Shown here: positions 11,753 through 19,626 of the stretch, piece after piece
How the letters are laid out: each line of letters starts with the position of its first letter
Position numbering within the stretch: the stretch's first letter is position 1
Origin: Hydrogenophilus sp.
GTDB lineage: Bacteria > Pseudomonadota > Gammaproteobacteria > Burkholderiales > Rhodocyclaceae
Direction of reading: 5' to 3'
Length of the DNA: 64,000 nt
Assembly: GCA_026416515.1 (NCBI GenBank)
Contig: JAOAEZ010000002.1
Coordinates: 235,160-299,159 of the forward strand
Made by a program: the position numbers and the translations under genes
Notes under the pieces: generated by a model
Told to the model about the DNA's origin: nothing
Databases searched by the model: none
Seen by the model: the letters and a program-made list of their open reading frames with translations, nothing else

Positions 11753-11859
11753 GAGCTGTTCGGGTGGCGCCTCTGCCGGTCGAGCGCCGAGCGGGTGCGA
11801 TCGCGATTTCGAGGCTTTCGCTTGCTCAGCGAAGGGATGGAGAGAGCGAACCGATTTCT

Positions 11860-13251
11860 TTAAAGGGGTTGCGCGGCCGCTTTCTCTTCTTCGGTGAGCG
11901 GTTCGAGGTAGGATAGTTGCTGTTTGAGGATTTCGACCGTCGCTTCCGAGGCATCCCCTTGCCGCGCTGCAAGGCGCTGGGCCATCTCTGTTACTTCCGC
12001 AACGGGAGCGAGAATCGCAAAAGGGATACCGAGCCGTTGGGCAAGGTGGCGAAAGGCGAGCCGTTCGTTGCGCCGCAAAAAGGCGGCGTCGACGATCACC
12101 GACCAACCATGGGTGAGCGCCAGTTCAGCGAACTCCGCTAAGCGCGCATAGGTGCGCCGCGTGGCTGCAGGAGTATAGATCGTGCCGCCGCTGGCCGCAT
12201 TCGGCGGAAGTCCATAGAGCCGTTTCCGTTCGACGTCGGAGCGAATGCGTATACAGTCGAGTGTGCGCGCGCGCAAAAGGCGATGGCCGGAGAGATAGGT
12301 TTTACCGCAGCCAGAGGGGCCAAAGGTAATCGTCAGGGTGGGGGCAGAAGGGGAAGTCAGCGTTTCCGCTAACGCTAGATAGGATTCGGTTCGTTCTTGG
12401 TTTGCTTGCAACGCAGCTATCTTGGCGCGCACCATGGCGCGATAGACGAGGTAGAAGCGCAAAACGACAAGCGCTTCAAAGTCCCCACTCCAGGCGAGCC
12501 ATTCGGAGAGGAAGATCGAAGCGAGACCCGCTTGACGATGTTCTAGGAGGTCGAGGAGGAGAAAGGCGATTTCGTTGGCAACGTCGATGGTGCGAAATTC
12601 GACCGAAAATTCGATGGCGTCGAAGGGGATGATCCGTTCTTCGAGCAGCATGAGGTTGGCGAGATGGAGATCGCCGTGCCCCTCGCGGATATACCCTAGA
12701 GCCTTGCGGCGGCGAAAGTCGGCGAAGCGCTCGGTACCTTCTCGGTTTGTCCAACGCTTTAGGGGGGATAAGCGGGGGGCAAGGTCGGGCCTGATCTGTT
12801 CGAGTTCGTCGAAGTTTGCCAGCGCAGCCGAGAGGATCGTTTCCGGTTCGCCATAAGGGGTTTGAGGTTCGGCTGCCGGCATCCGCGTTTCCATTTCGGC
12901 AAGGTGACGGGCAAATGCCAGTAGGGGCTGCTCGGTGAGCGCACCGCGTTGGCAGAGTCGGTCGAGACGCTTCTCTTCTTCAAAGCGACGCATGAGGACC
13001 GCTGGCTCGCCGGCGAGGGTTACTACGCCGAGATAGAGCTCAGGAGCAAAGCGACGGTTGAGTTTGAGCTCTTCTTCACAGTATTTCTGTCTTTTTTCGA
13101 GCGTGGCATAATCGAGAAAGGGGAGAACGACGGGTTTTTTTACTTTGTAGGCATATTCGCCCGCCAACAGTACCCAGGAGATATGGGTTTCGATCACCGC
13201 TTCACAGGGGGAGGGTAGGGCTTTGAGAATTGCGTCGGGAACAGGCGTCAT
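11860..13251 (-). CDS. Fused phosphotransferase-like / P-loop kinase protein
   Basis: A 463-residue protein of two enzyme-like halves. Residues 1-290 resemble aminoglycoside phosphotransferase folds, with HGDLHLANLM at 192-201 as the catalytic loop and FDAIEFSVEFR as the metal-binding region. Residues 305-463 are a gluconate-kinase-like P-loop domain (GPSGCGKT, 311-318; VIVDAAFLRRNERLAF). This COG2187-COG0645 fusion is widespread in proteobacteria, but its substrate is not known to me. It stands alone, convergent with asnO; the ATG at 13251 fits the family N-terminus. Confidence 0.85.
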   Translation of the reverse strand: MTPVPDAILKALPSPCEAVIETHISWVLLAGEYAYKVKKPVVLPFLDYATLEKRQKYCEEELKLNRRFAPELYLGVVTLAGEPAVLMRRFEEEKRLDRLCQRGALTEQPLLAFARHLAEMETRMPAAEPQTPYGEPETILSAALANFDELEQIRPDLAPRLSPLKRWTNREGTERFADFRRRKALGYIREGHGDLHLANLMLLEERIIPFDAIEFSVEFRTIDVANEIAFLLLDLLEHRQAGLASIFLSEWLAWSGDFEALVVLRFYLVYRAMVRAKIAALQANQERTESYLALAETLTSPSAPTLTITFGPSGCGKTYLSGHRLLRARTLDCIRIRSDVERKRLYGLPPNAASGGTIYTPAATRRTYARLAEFAELALTHGWSVIVDAAFLRRNERLAFRHLAQRLGIPFAILAPVAEVTEMAQRLAARQGDASEATVEILKQQLSYLEPLTEEEKAAAQPL

Positions 13252-13380
13252 GAGGCGACTCGTTGGGGAATGAGGGTTTCATTATCCATCGATCGCCTCT
13301 CTTAGGGAAGAGGTAAAGATGCCGATGGGTCCCAAGGTCTTTATCCGGCAGGTGGTGGGATATCCCCGAGGAGAGCGACC

Positions 13381-13782
13381 GTGGGAGAGAGGGAACTGCT
13401 GTATGGGGAGAGAAAAAGCGTGTCGCCTTTGCCCGAGGCGGTTAGTTATCAGTTGCTGATCGAGGTGGGAACACCCCAACGATTGAGGATCGGGCGGTTG
13501 GGTGTTTTCGATTTTCCTGCCGGCCGCTATGTCTATACCGGTTCAGCTCGCCGGGGGTTGGAAAAACGTGTGGCACGTCATCTGCAGCGGGAGAAGCGGC
13601 TCCATTGGCATATCGATTTCCTTCTTGCGGCGTGCGGGGTGACTGTGGTGGCGGTGCGACGTTCCGTTTTGGCCGAGTGTTCTCTCCACCAGCGTACCCC
13701 GGGGATTCTTTGGGTTCCGGGTTTTGGAGCGAGCGATTGCCGAGGGGGTTGCATCAGCCATCTCAAGTATCTCGGTTTTTAA
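13381..13782 (+). CDS. DUF123 (GIY-YIG-like) protein
   Basis: Small 133-residue protein of the DUF123 family, related to GIY-YIG nucleases. It has the [22 protein letters not shown] block, the [10 protein letters not shown] and [10 protein letters not shown] motifs and a C-terminal PGFGASDC with SHLKYL. The GTG at 13381 has GAGGAG about 7 bases upstream; a later GTG (codon 13) is an alternative. The segment between AECSLHQ and PGFGASDC is shorter than I would expect. The last four bases overlap the end of rnhA on the other strand. Confidence 0.75.
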   Translation: MGERELLYGERKSVSPLPEAVSYQLLIEVGTPQRLRIGRLGVFDFPAGRYVYTGSARRGLEKRVARHLQREKRLHWHIDFLLAACGVTVVAVRRSVLAECSLHQRTPGILWVPGFGASDCRGGCISHLKYLGF

Positions 13783-14291
13783 CAGCCCGCTGAGGGCGAG
13801 GGGGTGGAGGGTGAGCGAGCGGGAGAGAGGGGGAGGCGAGCGGCGAGTTGGGCGGCGCGCTGGGCAAGTCGGTCGGCTTCGGTATTGCCGGGGTGGCCTG
13901 CGTGGCCGCGAACCCATACCCATTCGATTTGGTGCCGGGCTATTTCGCGTTCGAGGGCTTGCCAGAGGTCTTGGTTTTTGACAGGGGTGCCGCTGCGGGT
14001 TTTCCAGCCACGCGCTTTCCAGTCGGCGAGCCATTGGGTGATGCCGCGATAGACGTATTGAGAGTCGGTGTGTAGCAGAACCCGCGAGGGACGACGAAGG
14101 GCGCGGAGGGCTTCGATGATGGCGGTGAGTTCCATACGGTTGTTGGTGGTGTGGGGATCGCTGCCGGAGAGCCTCTTTTCCCGACCGTTGGCGCGCAGCA
14201 GCGCCCCCCAGCCGCCAGGGCCGGGGTTTCCTTTGCAGGCGCCGTCGGTGTAGATTTCAACAAGGGGGAAGGGAGGAGGAGAGTCGGTCAT
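13779..14291 (-). CDS. rnhA: Ribonuclease HI
   Basis: Degrades the RNA strand of RNA-DNA hybrids. The 170-residue protein has the catalytic acidic residues Asp16 ([17 protein letters not shown]), Glu54 ([13 protein letters not shown]), Asp76 (LLHTDSQYV) and the final Asp in [15 protein letters not shown]. The tail after residue 150 is Ala/Pro/Ser-rich and may be dispensable. In relatives rnhA is next to gloB, as here (194 bases upstream, divergent). The 14292-14484 gap is purine-rich on the + strand with no clear promoter. Confidence 0.95.
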   Translation of the reverse strand: MTDSPPPFPLVEIYTDGACKGNPGPGGWGALLRANGREKRLSGSDPHTTNNRMELTAIIEALRALRRPSRVLLHTDSQYVYRGITQWLADWKARGWKTRSGTPVKNQDLWQALEREIARHQIEWVWVRGHAGHPGNTEADRLAQRAAQLAARLPLSPARSPSTPSPSAGC

Positions 14292-14484
14292 GGGGAAGGA
14301 TTCCGCAAGGGAGATGAGAGAGCGAGGAGAAGGTGCTGAGCTTGGGAGGGTCGAGCGCAGAGGGGGGAGGAGAGAGAAGCAGGGAGGAAGGGTAGAATAG
14401 GGAGGGGAGAGAGAGAAAGAGGAGAAAGGAGGACGAAGGGGGGAGTGAGGGGAATATTAGTCGAGAGAGAGGCGGGAGGGTTCG

Positions 14485-15255
14485 ATGGTCGAGGTCGAGG
14501 CGGTGCCGATTTTGCAGGATAACTATGCGTGGGTAATGTACGAGGGAGAGGAGGCCGTGGTGGTCGATCCGGGGGAGGGAGAGCGATTGGTGACGTGGTT
14601 GAGGGAGCGCAGTTTGGTGTTGATGGCGATTTTGGTGACCCACCATCATCGCGATCATGTGGGAGGGGTTGATGTGTTGCGCAGGGTGTACGGGTGCCCG
14701 GTCTATGGACCAGCAGAGGAGGTGATCCCCGGCCGAACCCATCCGTTGGCCGATGGGGAACGCGTGCGATTGGAGAGACCACGGGTCGATTTGAAGGTGT
14801 TGGGGGTACCCGGTCATACCCGAGGACATTTGGCTTACTATGGTCAGGGGGCGCTGTTTTGCGGGGATACGTTGTTTTCGTGCGGTTGCGGTCGGTTGTT
14901 TGAGGGGACGGCGGCACAGATGTTCCATTCGTTGGAGCGCTTAGCTGCTTTGCCGGGCGATACCCAGGTGTACTGCGCGCATGAGTATACCTTACGCAAT
15001 GTGGCGTTCGCAGTGGAGATAGAGCCGGAGAACCCCAATCTGCGGCGGTGGGCGGAGCACGCGGCTCATCTGCGCCGAGAGGGGAGGGCGACGGTGCCGA
15101 CGACGATCGCATGGGAGCGGGCGGTGAATCCTTTTTTGCGGTGCGGTGAGCCGGCGGTGCGGGCTGCGGTCGAGCGCATTCGCGGCGTACGGGGGGCGTC
15201 GCCGCTGGAGGTTTTTAGAGAGTTGCGGGCGATGAGGGATACGTTTAGGGGGTAG
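14485..15255 (+). CDS. gloB: Hydroxyacylglutathione hydrolase (glyoxalase II)
   Basis: Hydrolyses S-lactoylglutathione to lactate and glutathione in methylglyoxal detoxification. The 256-residue metallo-beta-lactamase-fold enzyme shows THHHRDHVGG at 52-61, the second-shell His in GVPGHTRGH, the metal-bridging Asp in FCGDTLFSCGCGR and CAHEYT. The C-terminal helical domain (NPNLRRWAEHA) is present. GGGAGGG lies before the ATG. Confidence 0.95.
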   Translation: MVEVEAVPILQDNYAWVMYEGEEAVVVDPGEGERLVTWLRERSLVLMAILVTHHHRDHVGGVDVLRRVYGCPVYGPAEEVIPGRTHPLADGERVRLERPRVDLKVLGVPGHTRGHLAYYGQGALFCGDTLFSCGCGRLFEGTAAQMFHSLERLAALPGDTQVYCAHEYTLRNVAFAVEIEPENPNLRRWAEHAAHLRREGRATVPTTIAWERAVNPFLRCGEPAVRAAVERIRGVRGASPLEVFRELRAMRDTFRG

Positions 15256-15316
15256 AGGGAGTTAGCGGGGAGCGGCAGGGCTCGGTTTGTCTTGAGGAGA
15301 GCGGGCACGAGGGGGG

Positions 15317-16258
15317 TTAGAGGAGGGTGCGGAGAAGGGCGCGGGCGGTATATACGCCGCTGGCGACAGCGGCGTCGAGACCGGGGAGGGCCCCCAGGGG
15401 GGGAAGCCATTCGCCGGCGAGCCAGAGGCGAGGGAGAGGTTGAAGGGGGCGGAGAATAGGATGGGGAAGGGGAAGAGAGGCGTTCCAACGGGGAACGTAG
15501 GGCCAGCGGGTGAGACGCTGAGCGAGGGGGGAGAGCGCAGGGTGAGGGGGAAGAAGGCGGAGGGCTTCCCGCGGGGGAAGGGTGAGGATGACCGCCGAGA
15601 GGGGTGGAGTGCGGCCGTGGGGGGTGGAGAGATACCAGTGGGGGGGGACGGCGTGAAGGGCGTGAATGGGGGTGGCGGTGTGGATGGAGATCGCCCGTTT
15701 TCCGAGCGCACGGGCGATGGGAATGGCAAACCATTCACTCGGGTCCATGATGGTGGTTTGTTGGGGAGGAACATACGGAAAAAAGAGACGTTGAAGGAGG
15801 GGAGAGAGACGGGCCCAGGTAAGGGTCTCCAGGGTTTCCCCCATGAGCTGGTGAAGTAGGTGCCGAAGGGGGGAGGGGAGCAGGGGGGAGAGGGCGGCAA
15901 GGGGGTGATGAGGACGACGCGCGGCGCGCCACCAGAGGGTGAAAAGGCGAAGGCGAAGTTGCGGGATAGGTGGGTCGATGGGCGATCGCCAGCGACCGGT
16001 GGTTGACCAGAGCGCGTGGGGGGTGAGGGGGTCGTTCCAGGTGAGCGGACGAGGGGGTGGGGGAGGAGGGAGATGGCGCGCAAGGAGCTGATGGAGGTGA
16101 CGGGTAGGGGGGAGGAGAAGGGTGAGCGAGGGGAGTTGCCGGAGTTGCCCGCCAACTTGAGCACGCTCATAGAGGATGAGCGGGATCTGCCGTTGAGCGA
16201 GGGTGAGGGCGGCTGCAAGACCAGTTGGACCGGCGCCGATGATCGCAACAGGGTGCAC
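15317..16258 (-). CDS. FAD-dependent amine-oxidase-like oxidoreductase
   Basis: A 313-residue flavoprotein-like product. The N-terminal dinucleotide-binding motif AIIGAGPTGLAAALTLAQ ends in an acidic residue (LILYER), and the C-terminal RLWLAGEWLPPLGALPGLDAAVASG matches the second FAD-binding block of amine oxidase/phytoene desaturase-like proteins. It is shorter than most of that family (about 400-450 residues). The frame is open far upstream, but the Rossmann motif and the divergent ispD promoter fix the start at the GTG at 16258. Substrate unknown. The protein is unusually Pro/Leu-rich because the complementary strand is so G-rich. Confidence 0.7.
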   Translation of the reverse strand: MHPVAIIGAGPTGLAAALTLAQRQIPLILYERAQVGGQLRQLPSLTLLLPPTRHLHQLLARHLPPPPPPRPLTWNDPLTPHALWSTTGRWRSPIDPPIPQLRLRLFTLWWRAARRPHHPLAALSPLLPSPLRHLLHQLMGETLETLTWARLSPLLQRLFFPYVPPQQTTIMDPSEWFAIPIARALGKRAISIHTATPIHALHAVPPHWYLSTPHGRTPPLSAVILTLPPREALRLLPPHPALSPLAQRLTRWPYVPRWNASLPLPHPILRPLQPLPRLWLAGEWLPPLGALPGLDAAVASGVYTARALLRTLL

Positions 16259-16309
16259 GTTCGCAGAGGGAAAATTCAAAGTATAACGCAGGTAGAGAGA
16301 GGAAGGGGG

Positions 16310-16315
16310 TATAAT
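16310..16315 (+). promoter_or_regulatory. TATAAT -10 element just upstream of ispD
   Basis: TATAAT ends 11 bases before the ispD ATG; a second hexamer TATAAC lies at 16282-16287. Use of the proximal one would leave a leader of about 5 bases. GAGGA at 16316-16320 is a ribosome site only if the upstream -10 is used. Confidence 0.4.
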
Positions 16316-16326
16316 GAGGACCGCTG

Positions 16327-17109
16327 ATGGCGAGCCGAGAGATGCGCATGGGGGTATCGCGACGACGGGTGGTGGCGGTGGTTCCCGCAGCAGGGGCGGG
16401 CGTCCGTTTCGGCGGAGGGGTGCCGAAACAGTACCGTTTATTGGCGGGGGAGGCAGTGGTGGCCCGAACATTGACGCGATTACGGGCGGTGGGGTGGCTG
16501 GAACAGATTTTTGTGGTGGTGGCTGCCGATGATCCTTTTTGGCGGGCGGCGATGGGGGGGGGAGATCGACGCGTGCAGGTGGTCCGTTTGGGGGGAAAGT
16601 CGCGCGCTGAGTCGGTGCACGCTGGAGTGCGGGTGGCGCACGCCGAGGGGTTCGGAGTGGATGATTGGGTGTTGGTGCACGATGCCGTCCGCCCTTGCGT
16701 GACCGCTGCGGCGATCGAGCATCTGCGAGGAGTGGTGGGGGATGATCCGGTAGGGGGGATCTTGGCATTGCCTGTGAGCGATACGGTGAAGTTGGCAAGG
16801 GAGGGGGAAGGCGAGGGTATTCGAGTGGAGCGAACGGTTTCGCGGGAGCGGTTGTGGTTGGCTCAGACGCCTCAGCTGTTCCGCTTAGGGGTGCTGATGG
16901 AGGCACTGGCTCGGACGCACGAACCGACCGATGAGGCAGAGGCAGTGGAGGCGTTGGGGTTGAGACCGATGCTGGTGCGGGGAGAGATAACTAATGTGAA
17001 GGTGACGTTGCCAGGGGATTTGGCATTAGCAGAGGCGATTTGGCATTGGCAGGAGAGAGTGTGTGAGAGGCGAGGAGATACCGCCGTTGCGGGTGGGAAT
17101 AGGGTTTGA
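16327..17109 (+). CDS. ispD: 2-C-methyl-D-erythritol 4-phosphate cytidylyltransferase
   Basis: Third step of the MEP isoprenoid pathway: couples CTP to methylerythritol phosphate. The 260 residues show the nucleotide-binding VPAAGAGVRFG with PKQY, GGKSRAESV, DDWVLVHDAVRPC and the C-terminal PTDEAEAVEALG. The ATG at 16327 has GAGGA 6 bases upstream; an internal ATG at 16345 is possible. ispF overlaps the 3' end. Confidence 0.94.
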   Translation: MASREMRMGVSRRRVVAVVPAAGAGVRFGGGVPKQYRLLAGEAVVARTLTRLRAVGWLEQIFVVVAADDPFWRAAMGGGDRRVQVVRLGGKSRAESVHAGVRVAHAEGFGVDDWVLVHDAVRPCVTAAAIEHLRGVVGDDPVGGILALPVSDTVKLAREGEGEGIRVERTVSRERLWLAQTPQLFRLGVLMEALARTHEPTDEAEAVEALGLRPMLVRGEITNVKVTLPGDLALAEAIWHWQERVCERRGDTAVAGGNRV

Positions 17110-17563
17110 TGTCCATGCGCTGGTGCCGGGACGACGGTGCGTGATCGGGGGGGTGACCATCCCCTTCGAGCGAGGATTGTTAGGTCATTCCGATGGGGAT
17201 GTGTTGACCCACGCCGTGATCGATGCAGTGTTGGGAGCCGCTGGGTTGGGCGATGTGGGGCAGCTTTTCCCCGAGGGAGAGGAGCGGTGGCGGGGGGCCG
17301 ATAGCTTGAGGTTGCTGCGCTTGGCCTGGGAGAGAGTGCAGGCAGCGGGATGGCGATTGGTTAACGTCGATGGAGTGGTGATCGCCGAGGCACCGCGGAT
17401 CGCGCCGTACGCCGCAGAGATGCAGGCGCGATTGGCTGCAACATTGGGGGTAGAGGCTGCACAAGTGGGGGTGAAAGGAAAGTCGTTCGAACGGTTGGGG
17501 GCTTTGGGACGCGGCGAGGGAGTGGCGGCTGAGGCAGTAGCTCTGTTGGTGCGGGCGCGTTAA
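17063..17563 (+). CDS. ispF: 2-C-methyl-D-erythritol 2,4-cyclodiphosphate synthase
   Basis: Next-but-one MEP pathway enzyme, forming the cyclic diphosphate. The protein shows the zinc ligands in GIGFDVHAL and LLGHSDGDVLTHAVIDA, plus GKSFERLGALGRGEGVAAEAVALL. The GTG at 17063 overlaps ispD by 47 bases; a TTG at 17087 preceded by GAGGAG would give the more usual short N-terminus (MRVGIGFDVH). The two are therefore closely coupled either way. sbcB begins 2 bases after the stop. Confidence 0.93.
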   Translation: MRGEEIPPLRVGIGFDVHALVPGRRCVIGGVTIPFERGLLGHSDGDVLTHAVIDAVLGAAGLGDVGQLFPEGEERWRGADSLRLLRLAWERVQAAGWRLVNVDGVVIAEAPRIAPYAAEMQARLAATLGVEAAQVGVKGKSFERLGALGRGEGVAAEAVALLVRAR

Positions 17564-17565
17564 CG

Positions 17566-19626
17566 GTGGGAGAAGAGAGCTTCTTTTGGTTCGATTTCGA
17601 GACTTTCGGAAGCGACGGGTGCAGCGACCGCCCCGCTCAGTTCGCAGGGGTGCGAACCAGTAGGGATTTGGAGGAGGTGGAGGAGCCTTTGGTGCTCTTT
17701 TGCCGCTTGGGAGAGGATTATTTGCCCGATCCGCGGAGCTGCTTGTTGACGGGAATCACGCCGGAGCTCTGCGCAGAGCGAGGAGTGCGTGAACGGGTGT
17801 TTGCAGAGCAGATTTTCGCAGCGTTAAACCGCCCGGGGACAGTGAGCAGCGGGTTTAATTCGTTGCGCTTCGATGAGTGCGTGGTGCGGTTTTTGTTTTG
17901 GCGCAATTTGCTCGATCCCTACCGCCATGGGTGGGCTAACGGCTGCCGACGGTGGGATTTATACCCCGTGATGCGGGCGGCGTGGGCATTGCGCCCTGAG
18001 GGAATCGAGTGGCCTAGACGGGCCGATGGGGGAGTGAGCTTGCGATTGGAGGATCTGACCGCAGCCAATGGGATCGCCCATGAACAGGCGCACGATGCTT
18101 TGGCCGATGTGCGCGCGACAGTGGCATTGGCGCGCTTGTTGCGCGAGCGCCAGCCTCGCCTTTTCGCGTACGGGTTGTCGTTGTCGTCGACACGACGGGT
18201 GGAAGAGGTTGTGGGGTGCGTAGGAGGAGAATTGCCAGAGAGACCGTTTTTGTGCGTGGCACCCTTTTTTCCCGCCGAGCGGGGATATGCCGCTTTGTTG
18301 CTGCCCGTGGGGTGGCATCCATTCCAGAGCCGCGTGTTGCTGGCATGGGATTTGGCTGCCGATGTGCAGATGCTTGCCGATCTGCAGCCCGAGGAGGTAC
18401 GGTTGCGGTGGTTCTCTTCCCGTACGAAATTGACAACGCTTGGGTTAGCGCGATTGGGAATTTACCAAATTCGCTTAAACGCGGCTCCTTTCGTGGTGCA
18501 GGCGTGGGAGAGGTTTTTGCCAACATTGGCCGAGCGGTTTGCGTTCGATGTGGGGGAGGTGTTGCGAAATTGGGAGCGAGCAAGGGCTCTGCGGTGGCGC
18601 CCCGAGAGAGCATGGTGGGAGGCCGTTTTAAGGGAACACCCGGCACTGGAAGAGGGACCCGACGAGGCACTGTACGCGGGGTTGGTGGATGAGGAGTCAC
18701 GAGCGCGGTTGAGATGGGTGCGCGCGTTGCCGCCTGAAGATGGGCGTTGGCGAGAGGTGTCATGGCGAGATCAGCGGTTGCCAGAGTTGGTATTCCGCTT
18801 TTGGGCTCGAAACCATCCCGAGTGGCTGACGGAGGAGGAACGGACGCGGTGGCGGGCCATTTGCCGCGGCCGGTTGATGGAGGGAAGAGAGGGAGCGCGT
18901 TCTTTTGCGGCTTTCGAGTTGGCGTTGGCGGAGTGCGCGCAGAGGGTGACGGCAGAGATGGAGGAAAGGAAGAGGAGGGTAAAGGAGGTCGCGGGGGAAG
19001 AAGGGAAAGAGGGAGCGGAAGAGGGTGTGCGCGAGCGGGAGAGGGCGCAGGCGGTGTTGGAGTCGCTGCGCCGTTGGGCGGAAGGGGTGCGGCGAGCTTT
19101 GGAGGAGGGAGATTTAGAGGAGAGCGGGCATGGTGAGACGCCGCGCGGTGCGGGTGAGGGCGGTGAGAAAGAGATTCCCCGGGTCGTAAAGGGTGAGGTG
19201 GGTCTTGGCACGGGTAACGGCGGTGTAGAGGAGTTCGCGGGTGAGGAGGGGATGGTCTTGGGGAGGAAGGATGAGAAGGAGCCGATCATATTCGCTTCCT
19301 TGGGCTTTGTGAACCGTGAGGGCAAAGGCAGGCTCCCAGGGGGGAAGTTGGGGGAGAGGAATGGTTCGGAGGCGGTCGGGATGGTCGGGGTCGGGGAAAT
19401 AGGCGAGGGGATAGGGGTGGTGATAGAGAATCACACCGGTGTCGCCATTGGCGAGCCGAAGGGGAGGGTAGTTGACGGTGATGAGGATGGGAAGGCCGTG
19501 GGCAGCAGGAGGAGGAGAGAGGGGGTAGAGGTGGCGAGAGCGGGTGAGAAGACGAATGAGGCGGGCGTTGAGGGCAATAACGCCATAGGGACCTTCGCGG
19601 AGAGGGGTGAGGATGAGGGTTTTTGA
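17566..19626 (+). CDS. sbcB: Exodeoxyribonuclease I with long antisense-overlapping C-terminal extension
   Basis: 3'-5' single-strand DNA exonuclease of the DEDDh family. FWFDFETFG near the N-terminus, SGFNSLRFDE and HEQAHDALADVRATVALARLL give the four acidic residues and His; the SH3-like and helical domains follow to about residue 510 (LESLRRWAEGVRRALEEGD). Family members are about 475-490 residues, but this frame stays open to residue 686. The last ~170 codons lie opposite the conserved C-terminus of recD (513-base overlap) and are low-complexity Gly/Glu/Arg. The extension may be real read-through or the result of a lost stop or a sequencing frameshift near 19.1 kb; a stop exists in another frame at 19134-19136. 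GTG start at 17566. Confidence 0.85.
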   Translation: MGEESFFWFDFETFGSDGCSDRPAQFAGVRTSRDLEEVEEPLVLFCRLGEDYLPDPRSCLLTGITPELCAERGVRERVFAEQIFAALNRPGTVSSGFNSLRFDECVVRFLFWRNLLDPYRHGWANGCRRWDLYPVMRAAWALRPEGIEWPRRADGGVSLRLEDLTAANGIAHEQAHDALADVRATVALARLLRERQPRLFAYGLSLSSTRRVEEVVGCVGGELPERPFLCVAPFFPAERGYAALLLPVGWHPFQSRVLLAWDLAADVQMLADLQPEEVRLRWFSSRTKLTTLGLARLGIYQIRLNAAPFVVQAWERFLPTLAERFAFDVGEVLRNWERARALRWRPERAWWEAVLREHPALEEGPDEALYAGLVDEESRARLRWVRALPPEDGRWREVSWRDQRLPELVFRFWARNHPEWLTEEERTRWRAICRGRLMEGREGARSFAAFELALAECAQRVTAEMEERKRRVKEVAGEEGKEGAEEGVRERERAQAVLESLRRWAEGVRRALEEGDLEESGHGETPRGAGEGGEKEIPRVVKGEVGLGTGNGGVEEFAGEEGMVLGRKDEKEPIIFASLGFVNREGKGRLPGGKLGERNGSEAVGMVGVGEIGEGIGVVIENHTGVAIGEPKGRVVDGDEDGKAVGSRRRREGVEVARAGEKTNEAGVEGNNAIGTFAERGEDEGF

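Noticed and set aside
11815..11834. TTCGCT-N5-AGCGAA hairpin between asnO and the kinase gene
   Set aside because: Short stem and no T-run on either strand; not convincing as a terminator.
14292..14484. Purine-rich stretch between rnhA and gloB
   Set aside because: Looked repeat-like but has no defined unit; it follows the general strand bias.
16259..16906. 216-codon upstream extension of the flavoprotein frame
   Set aside because: It is antisense to ispD, low-complexity Pro/Arg, and the Rossmann motif begins right after the GTG at 16258.
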